From contig CALIVT010000009.1 in assembly GCA_938048185.1 (NCBI GenBank), forward strand, positions 1 to 64,000: a stretch of DNA of 64,000 nucleotides. The letters run 5' to 3'. Shown here in pieces: positions 17,989-27,873 of the stretch. The position numbers and the translations under genes were made by a program. Numbering within the stretch: position 1 is the first letter of the stretch; every line of letters begins with the position of its first letter. Below the pieces are notes generated by a model. That model did no database searches and was not told the DNA's origin. It saw only the letters and a program-made list of their open reading frames with translations. Source of the stretch: an uncultured Arenicella sp. Its GTDB lineage: Bacteria; Pseudomonadota; Gammaproteobacteria; Arenicellales; Arenicellaceae.

Positions 17989-18275
17989 GTTAATTTTGAA
18001 GTCTAAAACCGCTAAAAGTAGAGAGTCTATTTTTATCAATAACTTAGCGATTACTATTGAATATCTTAATCAAGAAAGAGCCGTGACGGGCAGCTTATCT
18101 TAGGCTTAACTTTCCGGTCTATTATATGATAAAGCGTTGGCCGCTCGTCGGTTGATTTTAGAGCACACTCGGGTTTAGCCGGGCGCGCGAGCCTTGGCTA
18201 TTTAACGGCTAGATTTTGCGCTACACTCTAGCCCAAACTTTGAAGCACCATTCGCATACACATTAAGAGTCACTC

Positions 18276-19082
18276 ATGGGAAAAAAATTCACGGCCAAAA
18301 AAGCCGATAAATATGTTCTTTATCAACGCGCCGTGCAGTCCGCCGAACAAGATGTAGAATTCCTATTTGATACCTACAAATCGCTGAGAGGCAAAACTCC
18401 AAAACACTTTCGCGAAGACTTTTGCGGCACCTGTTTACTCTCAGGTTATTGGGCGAAGCTGGGCGACGACTTCACCACCGAATCGTACGACATTGACCCA
18501 GAACCGCTGCAGTGGGGCTTGGAAAACAATTTAAAACCACTTGGTAAAATCGCTGAACGAGTGGTTCAGTATGAAGAAGATGCGCGCAACCCAAGCCGCA
18601 AAGCGCCCGATGTACGTTGTGCACAAAACTTCTCTTATTGGATCTTCAAGCAACGTGCCGAAATGTTGGATTACTTCACTGGGGTTTACAACGATTTAGC
18701 CGATGACGGTATCTTTGTTTGCGATTTGCACGGCGGGCCCGAGAGCATGCAAGAGCTAGAAGAAGAAACCGAAATGGACGACGAAAGTTTTACCTACGTT
18801 TGGGACCAAGACTCAATAAACCCCATTACGGGTGAAGCTCGTTTGCATATCCACTTTCGCTTTCCAGATGGCAGTGAGATGCGCGACGCATTTACCTACG
18901 ATTGGCGTTTATGGGGTTTGCCTGAACTACGCGATATTATGCTTGAAGCTGGCTTCGCGAGCGCCGATTGCTATTGGGAAGGCACCGATGAAGATGGCGA
19001 GAGTGGCGACGGTGTATTCACCAAGAGCGACCAAGGTGAAGCTTGCTTGTCATACGTTGCGTATTTAGTCGGCACAAAATAG
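18276..19082 (+). CDS. Class I SAM-dependent methyltransferase
   Basis: A Rossmann-fold methyltransferase of unknown substrate. FREDFCGTCLLSGYWAK near 45 is a modified motif I, SYDIDPEPLQWG near 72 carries the acidic residue that would bind the SAM ribose, and GIFVCDLHGG near 147 is motif IV. The C-terminal part (WGLPELRDIMLEAGFASA) is the usual last strand-helix pair. The protein is full and ends 9 bases before the next gene, with which it is probably cotranscribed. Confidence 0.8.
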   Translation: MGKKFTAKKADKYVLYQRAVQSAEQDVEFLFDTYKSLRGKTPKHFREDFCGTCLLSGYWAKLGDDFTTESYDIDPEPLQWGLENNLKPLGKIAERVVQYEEDARNPSRKAPDVRCAQNFSYWIFKQRAEMLDYFTGVYNDLADDGIFVCDLHGGPESMQELEEETEMDDESFTYVWDQDSINPITGEARLHIHFRFPDGSEMRDAFTYDWRLWGLPELRDIMLEAGFASADCYWEGTDEDGESGDGVFTKSDQGEACLSYVAYLVGTK

Positions 19083-19091
19083 GGCTTAACG

Positions 19092-19895
19092 ATGGTTCGT
19101 TTCGCTATTCTGATCGTTATCATCACGTTACTGGTCTTAGCCAGAAAGTCGAAGCCAGCGGGCAATAAGTTAGGCCACGAAATTGTTGCGCTGCCAACAC
19201 TAGAGTCTGAACCGAGCCGACTTAAAGTCGCGACGTTTAACATTCAAACCGGCAAGAACCTCAATGGTCGGCGTAATTTACGAGCCAGTGCAGATGTAGT
19301 TGCACAAGCCGACCTAGTCGGCATTCAAGAGGTATACGCACCCAGTCTAGCCAATCTAGCCGGCATTGGCTTAAGCCAAACCGAGAAGATCGCTACGCAC
19401 GGGGGCTTTGGTTGGTTATTTTGCGCGACACGCCGACGGTGGTTACGCGAGCACCGTGGCAATGCCATATTAAGCCGTCTACCGATAGACCACTGGCAAG
19501 TTGAAATGCTGAGCGACGAATCCGGTAAGAGCTTCCGCAATATGACGGTTGCTAAGGTGCAGTGGCAGGGCGAGAGCTTTCACTTTATTAACACTCATCT
19601 GCATACCCGTGGCGGGCGCGAAGAACAGTTGCTTGAAGTGCTGCAGGCGTTCGCGAAGTACCCACGAGCAATTTTGTTAGGCGATTTCAATAGTCGCGCC
19701 ACCACGCCAGCGCTTAGCAACGCGCTGAAGAATATAGACGTCACAGACGCGGTTAGTGCCGCTGGGCTCGACCTAAATAACCCTGAACGAATAGACTGGA
19801 TTCTTACCAAGGGTTTTCGCGTAGAGGCGGGCGAAATGTTAGAAAAAGGCGTATCGGATCATCCGTATTACCAAGTCACTTTGTCTTATAAATAG
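19092..19895 (+). CDS. Membrane-anchored endonuclease/exonuclease/phosphatase-fold protein
   Basis: An N-terminal hydrophobic helix (3-18) puts the domain outside the cytoplasm. The fold is shown by KVATFNIQTG near 47, GIQEV near 77 (metal-binding Glu), FINTHLHT near 158, GDFNSRA near 197 and the final VSDHPYYQV. The family includes nucleases, phosphodiesterases and phosphatases; the anchor suggests a lipid or extracellular nucleic acid substrate, but that is inference. It follows the methyltransferase closely. Confidence 0.82.
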   Translation: MVRFAILIVIITLLVLARKSKPAGNKLGHEIVALPTLESEPSRLKVATFNIQTGKNLNGRRNLRASADVVAQADLVGIQEVYAPSLANLAGIGLSQTEKIATHGGFGWLFCATRRRWLREHRGNAILSRLPIDHWQVEMLSDESGKSFRNMTVAKVQWQGESFHFINTHLHTRGGREEQLLEVLQAFAKYPRAILLGDFNSRATTPALSNALKNIDVTDAVSAAGLDLNNPERIDWILTKGFRVEAGEMLEKGVSDHPYYQVTLSYK

Positions 19896-20023
19896 TTAAA
19901 AACTGTCAGAACTACTCTATTAATTGCTAAGCCTATTGCATTCACACATGCATAGGGCTTAAATGTCGTTCAACATTTTGCTGGTTGGGCAATAGGTGCG
20001 CTAAAGCACACAAACCCTTATAT

Positions 20024-20069
20024 AACGATTAATACACAGCCCAACGATTAACGAATACACAACCCAACT
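20024..20069. repeat. Direct duplication in the mscL leader
   Basis: AACGATTAA followed by TACACAgCCC, then again AACGATTAAC...TACACAaCCCAAC: two adjacent imperfect copies of about 20 bases. They lie 45-90 bases before the mscL start and may bear promoter or regulator sites. A hairpin (AAGCCTAT...ATAGGGCTT, about 19931-19964) precedes them. Confidence 0.35.
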
Positions 20070-20111
20070 ATAACAAGGTCAAAACTAGACCGAAGAAACT
20101 GGAGATAAGAA

Positions 20112-20537
20112 ATGCTAAAAGAATTTAAAGAATTTGCGATGAAGGGTAACTTTGTCGATATGGCCGTTGGTATCGTTATTGGTGCTGCTTTTGGTACGAT
20201 CGTAAAGTCGTTTGTTGACGACATGATTATGCCTTGGGTTGGGTACCTAACCGGCGGGGTCGATTTCAGTAATATGTTTATGGTGATCAGTGGTGGCGTT
20301 GAAGGCGTTACTTACCCTACCGTCGCGGCAGCAGCCGAAGCGGGTGCGGTGACTATGAACTACGGCTTGTTTATTAACGCAATGATTACGTTCGTTATCG
20401 TAGCGTTCGCGTTGTTTATGGTAATCAAGGGTATGAACGCCGCCAAAAAAGCGGAAGAGGAAGCCGAGGAAGCACCAGCAGGGCCTTCAGATGAAGCCGT
20501 TCTACTAGCTGAAATTCGCGATGCATTAAAAAAGTAA
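20112..20537 (+). CDS. mscL: Large-conductance mechanosensitive channel
   Basis: Pentameric inner-membrane channel that opens at extreme membrane tension to release solutes on osmotic downshock. The N-terminus [20 protein letters not shown] carries the amphipathic helix and the first transmembrane helix with the gate; a periplasmic loop follows, then the second helix [21 protein letters not shown] and an acidic tail ending [11 protein letters not shown]. Normal length (141 aa). GGAG lies 7 bases before the ATG. A strong terminator follows. Confidence 0.97.
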   Translation: MLKEFKEFAMKGNFVDMAVGIVIGAAFGTIVKSFVDDMIMPWVGYLTGGVDFSNMFMVISGGVEGVTYPTVAAAAEAGAVTMNYGLFINAMITFVIVAFALFMVIKGMNAAKKAEEEAEEAPAGPSDEAVLLAEIRDALKK

Positions 20538-20558
20538 AACCAAACATGCAGTCGCACT

Positions 20559-20588
20559 AAAAGCCGCATCATCGGATGCGGCTTTTTT
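20559..20588 (+). terminator. Rho-independent terminator after mscL
   Basis: Perfect 10-base stem AAGCCGCATC / GATGCGGCTT with a 4-base loop (ATCG), followed by a run of T. Confidence 0.93.
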
Positions 20589-20739
20589 GTGTCTACAGAT
20601 GCCCTAAAATCTGCCAGGCTTATTGGATTTAATGACCACAGTTTTCGCGGTTGGCGTGGAGAGCTTGCCGGGCGGCATACGCTATCAAGCAGCTTAAACT
20701 GATTGATCGCCAGCACTACCAAGCAATAGCGAAACGAGG

Positions 20740-21516
20740 CTAACGCCGATTCGCCAGGCCATCATTGCTCATCAACGTGCCTATTTGATTCGTCTCTAGA
20801 AAGTGCATTCCGCGATTAGCCATCTCGATTGCCGACGCTACGTCGTCAAGGTTGTACATAGCCCACTGCCAGCTACCACGCCAAAATTCAGCGTCTTTGA
20901 GTGGCAATAGTTCGGTGTCACAAAATAGAAAATCTGGCTTTAACTCTTCTAGGGTCTCTTTATGTTCAGCCTTCCAGGCTGGTAAAACCCAGCCCGTGCG
21001 CATAGACGAGATATTGCGCACATACTCGACCACTTCGTGATTAAACGAAATGATGACGCACTGCGATTCAACATCAGTACTCAAAATACGCTTGTGCACT
21101 TCATCTAAGAACACCGGAATGCCAAAGCGATCAATTGAGTCTTGCTTGATTTCGACGAAGGTTGTTACGTCGCTGTGCCGTGCTAACCACTTACAGTAAC
21201 GTTTGAACGTGGTGAACTCATTGTCGGCAAACTCGTCTTCAAAACGCTGTGCGTATGATGCGCGCATGACTTTGAAATGTTTGGCCTTGGTATCTCGAAT
21301 ATCGGCATCAATTGCTGCCATGCGCATTAAGCTGGCGTCGTGATGCAACACGGGTACACGGTCAGCCGTTAACTGCAGATCAAGTTCCATATAACGCGCG
21401 CCATGTTGATAAGCGGCTTGGTAAGCAAGTAGCGTATTCTCTGGATAGCGCCCGGAATAGCCTCGATGTGCCACCAAAACCGGCGCTGGCCCTTGCAATT
21501 CAACCGTCTTCGTCAT
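20740..21516 (-). CDS. Glycerophosphodiester phosphodiesterase
   Basis: Hydrolyses glycerophosphodiesters to glycerol 3-phosphate and an alcohol. The GDPD fold is shown by VAHRGYSGRYPENTLLAY near 15 (catalytic His and the metal-binding Glu-Asn), MELDLQLTADRVPVLHHD near 38 (metal Glu/Asp and second His), and FVEIKQD near 118. No signal peptide, so cytoplasmic, like UgpQ. The 258-aa length fits. It is divergent from the SrkA gene, whose true start lies outside this gene. Confidence 0.93.
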   Translation of the reverse strand: MTKTVELQGPAPVLVAHRGYSGRYPENTLLAYQAAYQHGARYMELDLQLTADRVPVLHHDASLMRMAAIDADIRDTKAKHFKVMRASYAQRFEDEFADNEFTTFKRYCKWLARHSDVTTFVEIKQDSIDRFGIPVFLDEVHKRILSTDVESQCVIISFNHEVVEYVRNISSMRTGWVLPAWKAEHKETLEELKPDFLFCDTELLPLKDAEFWRGSWQWAMYNLDDVASAIEMANRGMHFLETNQIGTLMSNDGLANRR

Positions 21517-21648
21517 CTGCGTACCCTATGTTTCAACAAACGTAAACCCGTAGCTCGGACTGTAACCGCCCGTGTTATCCTCACTCTATCACTAACCGTG
21601 TCACGGCTTCTAGCCCCTTTTCAATTGTCAGAACAACCCCAGAATACC

Positions 21649-22644
21649 GTGAATACAGGCTCGCTAAATCAAGCCTACGCCGAGTTGTCGCCCGATGAAG
21701 TACTTAACAGCATCGAACGTTTTGGGTTCCAATGCGACGGGCGCTTATTAGCTCTCAACAGTTATGAAAACCGAGTCTACCGTGTGGGCTTAGACGAAGG
21801 TCACAGCATTGTAGCCAAATTCTATCGACCGGCGCGCTGGACTGACGACGCGATTTTAGAAGAACATGCGTACACCGAAGAACTCGCCGAACTGGAAATC
21901 CCGGTGGTCGCACCGATGCGTATCAATAACAGTACGCTTTTGCATACGGAGCACTTTCGAATTGCACTGTTTGAGAACCGCGGCGGACGCGCTCCCGACC
22001 TAGAAGACTTTGATCAATTAGAACAGATGGGCCGCTTTATGGGCCGCATCCACCGAGTTGGACAATCGCACTCATTCGATCACCGGCCTAGCTTGACCAT
22101 CGACAGTTTTGGTTATCAAGCACGCGATTTTGTTATGGAAAACAACTTCATCCCCGCCGACCTGCTCGACGCGTACCAATCACTAACCGAACAATTGCTC
22201 ACCGAAGCAGCGCAGTGTTACCAACGCGCAGGCGATAGTCGCATGATTCGCAGTCATGGTGACTGCCATCCAAGTAATATTTTATGGACGAGTGATGGGC
22301 CGCACATCGTTGATTTTGATGATGCGCGTATGGCACCTGCGGTGCAAGACCTGTGGATGTTTCTCGCCGGTGACCGCCCAGACAGAACCGCGGGTTTAGA
22401 CGCGGTGCTGAGCGGGTATACCGAGTTCTGTGATTTTGATGCGCGCGAGCTGCATTTAATCGAGGCACTTAGAACGCTGCGCTTAATTCACTATTATGGT
22501 TGGCTTGCAAAACGTTGGAATGACCCGGCGTTTAAGATCGCGTTTCCTTGGTTTAACACTCAACGTTGTTGGGAAGACCATATTTTAAGTTTGCGCGAAC
22601 AAGCTGCGCTATTACACGAAGAGCCACTGGTTTGGTTCGGTTAG
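21649..22644 (+). CDS. srkA: SrkA/YihE-type stress response kinase
   Basis: Protein kinase with an aminoglycoside phosphotransferase-like fold; E. coli SrkA counters stress-induced death. The SrkA N-terminal pattern (FxCDGRLLALNSYENRVYRV) is followed by VAKFYRPARW with the ATP-binding lysine, SHGDCHPSNILW (catalytic loop) and HIVDFDDA (DFD metal site). The GTG at 21649 gives 331 aa, matching the family and avoiding about 60 residues of non-family sequence upstream; no clear ribosome binding site marks it, so the start is uncertain by a few codons. Confidence 0.88.
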   Translation: MNTGSLNQAYAELSPDEVLNSIERFGFQCDGRLLALNSYENRVYRVGLDEGHSIVAKFYRPARWTDDAILEEHAYTEELAELEIPVVAPMRINNSTLLHTEHFRIALFENRGGRAPDLEDFDQLEQMGRFMGRIHRVGQSHSFDHRPSLTIDSFGYQARDFVMENNFIPADLLDAYQSLTEQLLTEAAQCYQRAGDSRMIRSHGDCHPSNILWTSDGPHIVDFDDARMAPAVQDLWMFLAGDRPDRTAGLDAVLSGYTEFCDFDARELHLIEALRTLRLIHYYGWLAKRWNDPAFKIAFPWFNTQRCWEDHILSLREQAALLHEEPLVWFG

Positions 22645-22663
22645 TTCTGCGTTACGATACCCG

Positions 22664-23146
22664 TTATCGCAGGACCTCGAGCGCGTCCTTCCTGTTCACT
22701 TGTCTTAGGGTCTTGTAGGCTCGCCCTAAGCGGTCATATACCGCGCCGTTAGTCGGGTCAACAAAGCCACCATACCACTTAATATCACTTGCTAATTGAA
22801 TAGGGTGCGCAATGCTAAACACGACGTCAATCCCGTCACGTTGAGTGGTAGCTGACAACACGCATACCTCGCTTTGCAATGCACAACCGGAATTCGGGTT
22901 GACGACCAACTCGCTAAGCTCGGCGAGTTGCGAACGCTGTGCGGGACTAAGACGCGTGACCCAAACTCGCGCACCAAGCGCTCGGCGCATCGCGGTCTCG
23001 CCAATCTGAACATCATCAAAAGCGACCTCAGATTGCGAGGTGAGCGACGGGCCACTTAGACTTCGAAATAAGACGAATACAAACGCGAACAAGGCAATGA
23101 CGAGCATCGAACGTATAGTATTACCGAGCAATTCGCGCTTAGTCAT
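22664..23146 (-). CDS. Membrane-anchored Rieske-like protein lacking cluster ligands
   Basis: A single N-terminal membrane helix (12-28) precedes a periplasmic domain. Its C-terminal segment GGFVDPTNGAVYDRLGR (about 126-142) lines up with the Rieske cluster-binding box FCPCHGSxYDxxGR. Here both Cys are replaced (Asp, Thr) and His by Asn, while Pro, Gly, Tyr-Asp and Gly-Arg remain. The first CTHLGC box is not present. The topology (one N-terminal anchor, 160 aa) also matches Rieske subunits. The alignment is by eye. If right, the protein cannot hold a 2Fe-2S cluster and may be structural or regulatory. It is paired with another anchored protein on the same strand. Confidence 0.55.
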   Translation of the reverse strand: MTKRELLGNTIRSMLVIALFAFVFVLFRSLSGPSLTSQSEVAFDDVQIGETAMRRALGARVWVTRLSPAQRSQLAELSELVVNPNSGCALQSEVCVLSATTQRDGIDVVFSIAHPIQLASDIKWYGGFVDPTNGAVYDRLGRAYKTLRQVNRKDALEVLR

Positions 23147-23179
23147 GCCGTGCTCCAGCGGGTAGTTTGTGGCCGGTGT

Positions 23180-23659
23180 TCACCGCACGCCTTTAGTGGT
23201 CACTATTTCCAGTGACCAATCTACGTTTTCTGCCTGTGGGTCAACGTCATTAAAGCTTAAGTTCTGAATAACATTTTGCTGCGCCTTAGGCCCGAGTTGC
23301 ATTGGGATATCACGCGCGACACGCTCTAGCTCGGTGCAGCCAGAGGCGTTACAGTTTGATGCAATCACGCGCATGTCGATTCGAGTAAGCGTGGCGGAGC
23401 TATGTTGATTTTCCAAACAAATCGACACATCGAAATTAGTCCTATAGGTGTGCTTGGCTGCCACACCACAAATACCAATATCAGCATTCGCTATTAACGA
23501 CTTGGATTCACGTTTAGCGTAGCCATCAACGAGTAACACCGCTGCACATACAACGACCGCTGCAATACTAATCACTATTTTGCGAACCCGGTCAAAGCCC
23601 GAGGCAAACAATACCCACAACAAGAAACCGAAAACAATAAGAACAATTAACCTAATCAC
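23180..23659 (-). CDS. Small membrane protein with periplasmic beta domain
   Basis: Not recognised. Two hydrophobic helices (1-18 and 26-45) precede a periplasmic part with four cysteines (Cys64, and pairs near 81 and 103-108). It has the alternating pattern of an immunoglobulin-like or FxLYD-type beta sandwich (SICLENQHSSATLTRIDMRV). It lies 33 bases before the ligand-less Rieske-like gene on the same strand, so the two probably form a transcript and may act together. Confidence 0.6.
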   Translation of the reverse strand: MIRLIVLIVFGFLLWVLFASGFDRVRKIVISIAAVVVCAAVLLVDGYAKRESKSLIANADIGICGVAAKHTYRTNFDVSICLENQHSSATLTRIDMRVIASNCNASGCTELERVARDIPMQLGPKAQQNVIQNLSFNDVDPQAENVDWSLEIVTTKGVR

Positions 23660-23789
23660 GCACTACCCCCGTAGCCTTGGTTTATAGGAATGGTCTCCTA
23701 GAATTAACTGGAATGATATCACTTCATGGCATACCATCATCACACGCCGATTATAAAAAAAACTGCGTGAAGCGCACTCTCTCCACCCT

Positions 23790-25556
23790 ATGAGCATCGA
23801 TAGACTGAATCACAAAGCCATCCTCAAAGCGATGTTTAAAGGCCAGCTTATTTCAGTAGCTGAAGCTAAGCGCATTGATTCAAACATCGTTGAAAGCGGC
23901 GTCGAAAGCGGCCATTTGCCAGCGCACCCCTTAGTCGCCATCGCACGCAACTTGCCTGAGCACCAAACCACCGGCGATAAAATGACGCTGGAAACGCTTT
24001 GCGAATGGTTCGCGAACGAAGTTGGTTTAGATTACTTCCATATCGATCCTCTAGCAATCGACATTGCCGCGGTCACTAAAGTAGTCGCATCACAGTTTTC
24101 GAAAAACCATGGTTTCCTAGCCGTAAAAGTGACGCCAGACACGGTAACCTTGGCCGTCAAAGATCCGTTAAATCTAGCGTGGAAAGATAACTTAGAGAGC
24201 TTACTCAGAAAAAGTATTGATGTCGTGTTCGCCAATCCCAACGAGATTGACCGCTACGTTAACGAGTTCTATACGCTGGCTAAGTCTATCAGTCGATCAA
24301 CCATCACCGATGAGCGCACCGGTGCCAGCTTGCAGCAAAACCTAGAACAGCTTGTTGATCTGGGGCGGCGCGGGCAGCTCGACGCCGAAGACCATCATAT
24401 TGTTCAGCTAGTCGATTGGTTATTGCAATACGCGTTTGAACAACGTGCCAGTGATATCCATTTGGAGCCGCGTAAAGAGATGGGCGAAATTCGCTTCAGG
24501 ATCGACGGCATTTTACATCACGCGTACCAGGTGCCGCCCAACGTGTTGCTTGCCATTGTTGGCCGTTTAAAAACTTTGGCGCGCATGGACATCTCCGAAA
24601 AACGCCGTCCCTTAGACGGCCGGCTAAAAACACGCACACCAGACAATAAAGAAATCGAACTGCGTTTATCGACCGTGCCAACCGCAATGGGCGAGAAAAT
24701 GGTAATGCGAATTTTCGACCCTGAAGTTTTGCAGCGCAGCTTTAATCAGCTGGGGCTGAATGACCGCGAGCTCGATATTTGGAACCGGCTTACCACCCAC
24801 ACTAATGGCATTATCTTAGTGACTGGGCCGACTGGCTCGGGAAAAACGACAACACTGTATTCGACGCTTAAAAACTTAGCCACCAGCGAAGTTAACGTTT
24901 GCACCATTGAAGATCCGATCGAAATGGTCGAACCAAGCTTTAATCAAATCCAGGTGCACTCCGCCATTGACCTAACCTTTGCAGCAGGAGTGAAGTCGTT
25001 ACTACGTCAAGACCCAGACATTATTATGATCGGTGAGATCCGCGACTTACAAACGGCAGAAATGGCAATTCAAGCCTCGCTAACCGGCCACCTTGTCTTA
25101 TCGACCATTCACACTAACGACTCGCCATCGGCGATAACACGCATGCAAGAACTGGGGGTACCTGCATACTTAATAAGTGCCACGGTGCTGGGGGTACTCG
25201 CCCAGCGTTTGGTTAGAACATTGTGCCCGCACTGCAAATCACCTACCGAGGTCGATAAAACACTGTGGTCAGACTTTATTCAAGACGCCGATATTCAGCC
25301 CCACAGCGCGTGCAAACCGGTTGGTTGCATTGAATGCCGACAAACTGGTTTTTTGGGTCGAGTCGGGCTCTATGAAATGCTGGAAATGACCAACGCCATA
25401 AAAAGCAAAGTAAAGCCCGGTAGTGACTTGCAAGACTTACGCACACAAGCTCGATCAGATGGCTTACTCACATTACGCCATAGTGGTGCCAAAAAAGTTG
25501 CTGACGGTCTCACCACGATGGAAGAAGTGCTGCGCGTGACCCCGTTTGTAGTCTAA
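23790..25556 (+). CDS. GspE/PulE/PilB-family secretion ATPase
   Basis: Hexameric ATPase that powers type II secretion or type IV pilus assembly. An N-terminal domain (about 1-180) precedes RASDIHLEP (Asp box), Walker A GPTGSGKTTT near 346, the Asp/Glu box, Walker B DPDIIMIGEIRD near 405, and a CPHC...GCIEC zinc site near 478-515 as in GspE and PilB. The 588-aa length is slightly over GspE. No other secretion or pilus gene is nearby, so it is a solitary copy and its system cannot be told. mtgA follows 2 bases after its stop. Confidence 0.88.
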   Translation: MSIDRLNHKAILKAMFKGQLISVAEAKRIDSNIVESGVESGHLPAHPLVAIARNLPEHQTTGDKMTLETLCEWFANEVGLDYFHIDPLAIDIAAVTKVVASQFSKNHGFLAVKVTPDTVTLAVKDPLNLAWKDNLESLLRKSIDVVFANPNEIDRYVNEFYTLAKSISRSTITDERTGASLQQNLEQLVDLGRRGQLDAEDHHIVQLVDWLLQYAFEQRASDIHLEPRKEMGEIRFRIDGILHHAYQVPPNVLLAIVGRLKTLARMDISEKRRPLDGRLKTRTPDNKEIELRLSTVPTAMGEKMVMRIFDPEVLQRSFNQLGLNDRELDIWNRLTTHTNGIILVTGPTGSGKTTTLYSTLKNLATSEVNVCTIEDPIEMVEPSFNQIQVHSAIDLTFAAGVKSLLRQDPDIIMIGEIRDLQTAEMAIQASLTGHLVLSTIHTNDSPSAITRMQELGVPAYLISATVLGVLAQRLVRTLCPHCKSPTEVDKTLWSDFIQDADIQPHSACKPVGCIECRQTGFLGRVGLYEMLEMTNAIKSKVKPGSDLQDLRTQARSDGLLTLRHSGAKKVADGLTTMEEVLRVTPFVV

Positions 25557-25558
25557 GT

Positions 25559-26299
25559 ATGCGTGATTTAATGCGACCAACGCGACGCCGCACGCGACAC
25601 GAATCGGAACAACCACGGCGACGACACCAGAAGAAACAAGGCTGGTTCTGGCGTTGGACATTCAGGCTTATTTTTTTTACGTGTTTCGCCTCCGCACTGC
25701 CCATGGTTTTACTGCGTTTTTACGACCCGCCCACCAGCAGTTTTATTGAGCTCAATAAAATGCGAAATAACCCAAATATTAAGCATGAATGGTTAGATCT
25801 TGACGATATTTCTCTGTACTTTCCGAACGCGGTTATTGCGTCTGAAGATCAACAATTTCCGAATCATTTCGGTTTTGATATCAAGCAAATAAAGCAAGTT
25901 CTCGCCGAAGGCGAGAAGCGTGGTGCCAGCACCATTACCCAACAAACCGTGAAAAATTTGTTTCTCTGGCCGGATCGTAGCTTTATTCGAAAAGGCTTAG
26001 AGGCATGGCTGGCTGTTTGGATGGAACTTATTTTGCCGAAGAAGCGCATTCTCGAGCTGTACGTCAACTTTGCTCAATTCGGTAAATCAGTGTTTGGTGT
26101 CGGTGCTGCCAGCCAACATTATTTCGGCATCGATGCAAAAGACCTAAGCGCACAGCAATCAGCCTTAATCGCTGCCAGTCTGCCGACCCCGTCGCGATCT
26201 AACCCTGCCAAACCAAGCGATTACCTACAAGAACGCGCCGCGTTTATTCTTGATCAAATGCCACGTATTGGTGGTCGTCGAATGGTGCGAGAGCTTTAA
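25559..26299 (+). CDS. mtgA: Monofunctional peptidoglycan glycosyltransferase
   Basis: Polymerises lipid II into glycan strands on the periplasmic face. A very basic cytoplasmic tail (RPTRRRTRHESEQPRRRHQKK) and one membrane helix precede a GT51 domain. That domain has IASEDQQFPNHFGFD near 93 (catalytic Glu), GASTITQQTVKNLFLW near 120, and ELILPKKRILELYVNFAQFG near 157. There is no transpeptidase domain. Length 246 aa is typical. It is translationally close to the secretion ATPase gene. Confidence 0.95.
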   Translation: MRDLMRPTRRRTRHESEQPRRRHQKKQGWFWRWTFRLIFFTCFASALPMVLLRFYDPPTSSFIELNKMRNNPNIKHEWLDLDDISLYFPNAVIASEDQQFPNHFGFDIKQIKQVLAEGEKRGASTITQQTVKNLFLWPDRSFIRKGLEAWLAVWMELILPKKRILELYVNFAQFGKSVFGVGAASQHYFGIDAKDLSAQQSALIAASLPTPSRSNPAKPSDYLQERAAFILDQMPRIGGRRMVREL

Positions 26300-26341
26300 C
26301 TTAAGCCAACCTTTTTAACACAATAATTTATGGAGCGAACA

Positions 26342-26704
26342 ATGAACGAAGTTACTCAACCACAAAACACAAACCCTCAAAGTCAAAGTAATGCCAAAAT
26401 CATTTACATATTGTATTTGGTCAGCGTCATTGTCGGTTTAACCGGCCTGGTCGGTTTGGTCATGGCCTACATTAACAAGGGCGAAGCGCCTGAATGGCTT
26501 AAAAGCCATTATCAGTTCCTAATACGCACTTTTTGGATTGGTCTGCTTTACGGGGTCATCGGCCTGATTCTAACCACCCTAATAATCGGCATAGCCGTAC
26601 TTCTATTCGTATTAGTTTGGTGGATTGTGCGTTGCGTGAAGGGCATGCAATTATTAGACAAACAACAACCGCACCCAAACCCAACAACTTGGATGTTTTC
26701 CTAG
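26342..26704 (+). CDS. DUF4870-like small membrane protein
   Basis: Three hydrophobic helices with the family pattern YILYLVSVIVGLTGLVGLVMAY, then a loop with WLKSHYQFLIRTFWI and a last helix ending VWWIVRCVKGM. Related families are annotated as DUF4870/Tic20-like; the function is unknown. The ATG at 26342 is preferred to 26330 because TGGAGCG lies 7 bases before it. Confidence 0.75.
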   Translation: MNEVTQPQNTNPQSQSNAKIIYILYLVSVIVGLTGLVGLVMAYINKGEAPEWLKSHYQFLIRTFWIGLLYGVIGLILTTLIIGIAVLLFVLVWWIVRCVKGMQLLDKQQPHPNPTTWMFS

Positions 26705-27871
<1,167 letters not shown>

Positions 27872-27873
27872 TT

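Noticed and set aside
17965-18275. A small RNA gene starting from the TTGACA at 17965
   Set aside because: The -10 match is weak and no terminator or stable fold is evident before the methyltransferase start.
23790-25556. A complete type II secretion or type IV pilus locus
   Set aside because: Only the ATPase is present; no pseudopilin, secretin, or inner-membrane platform gene lies nearby.
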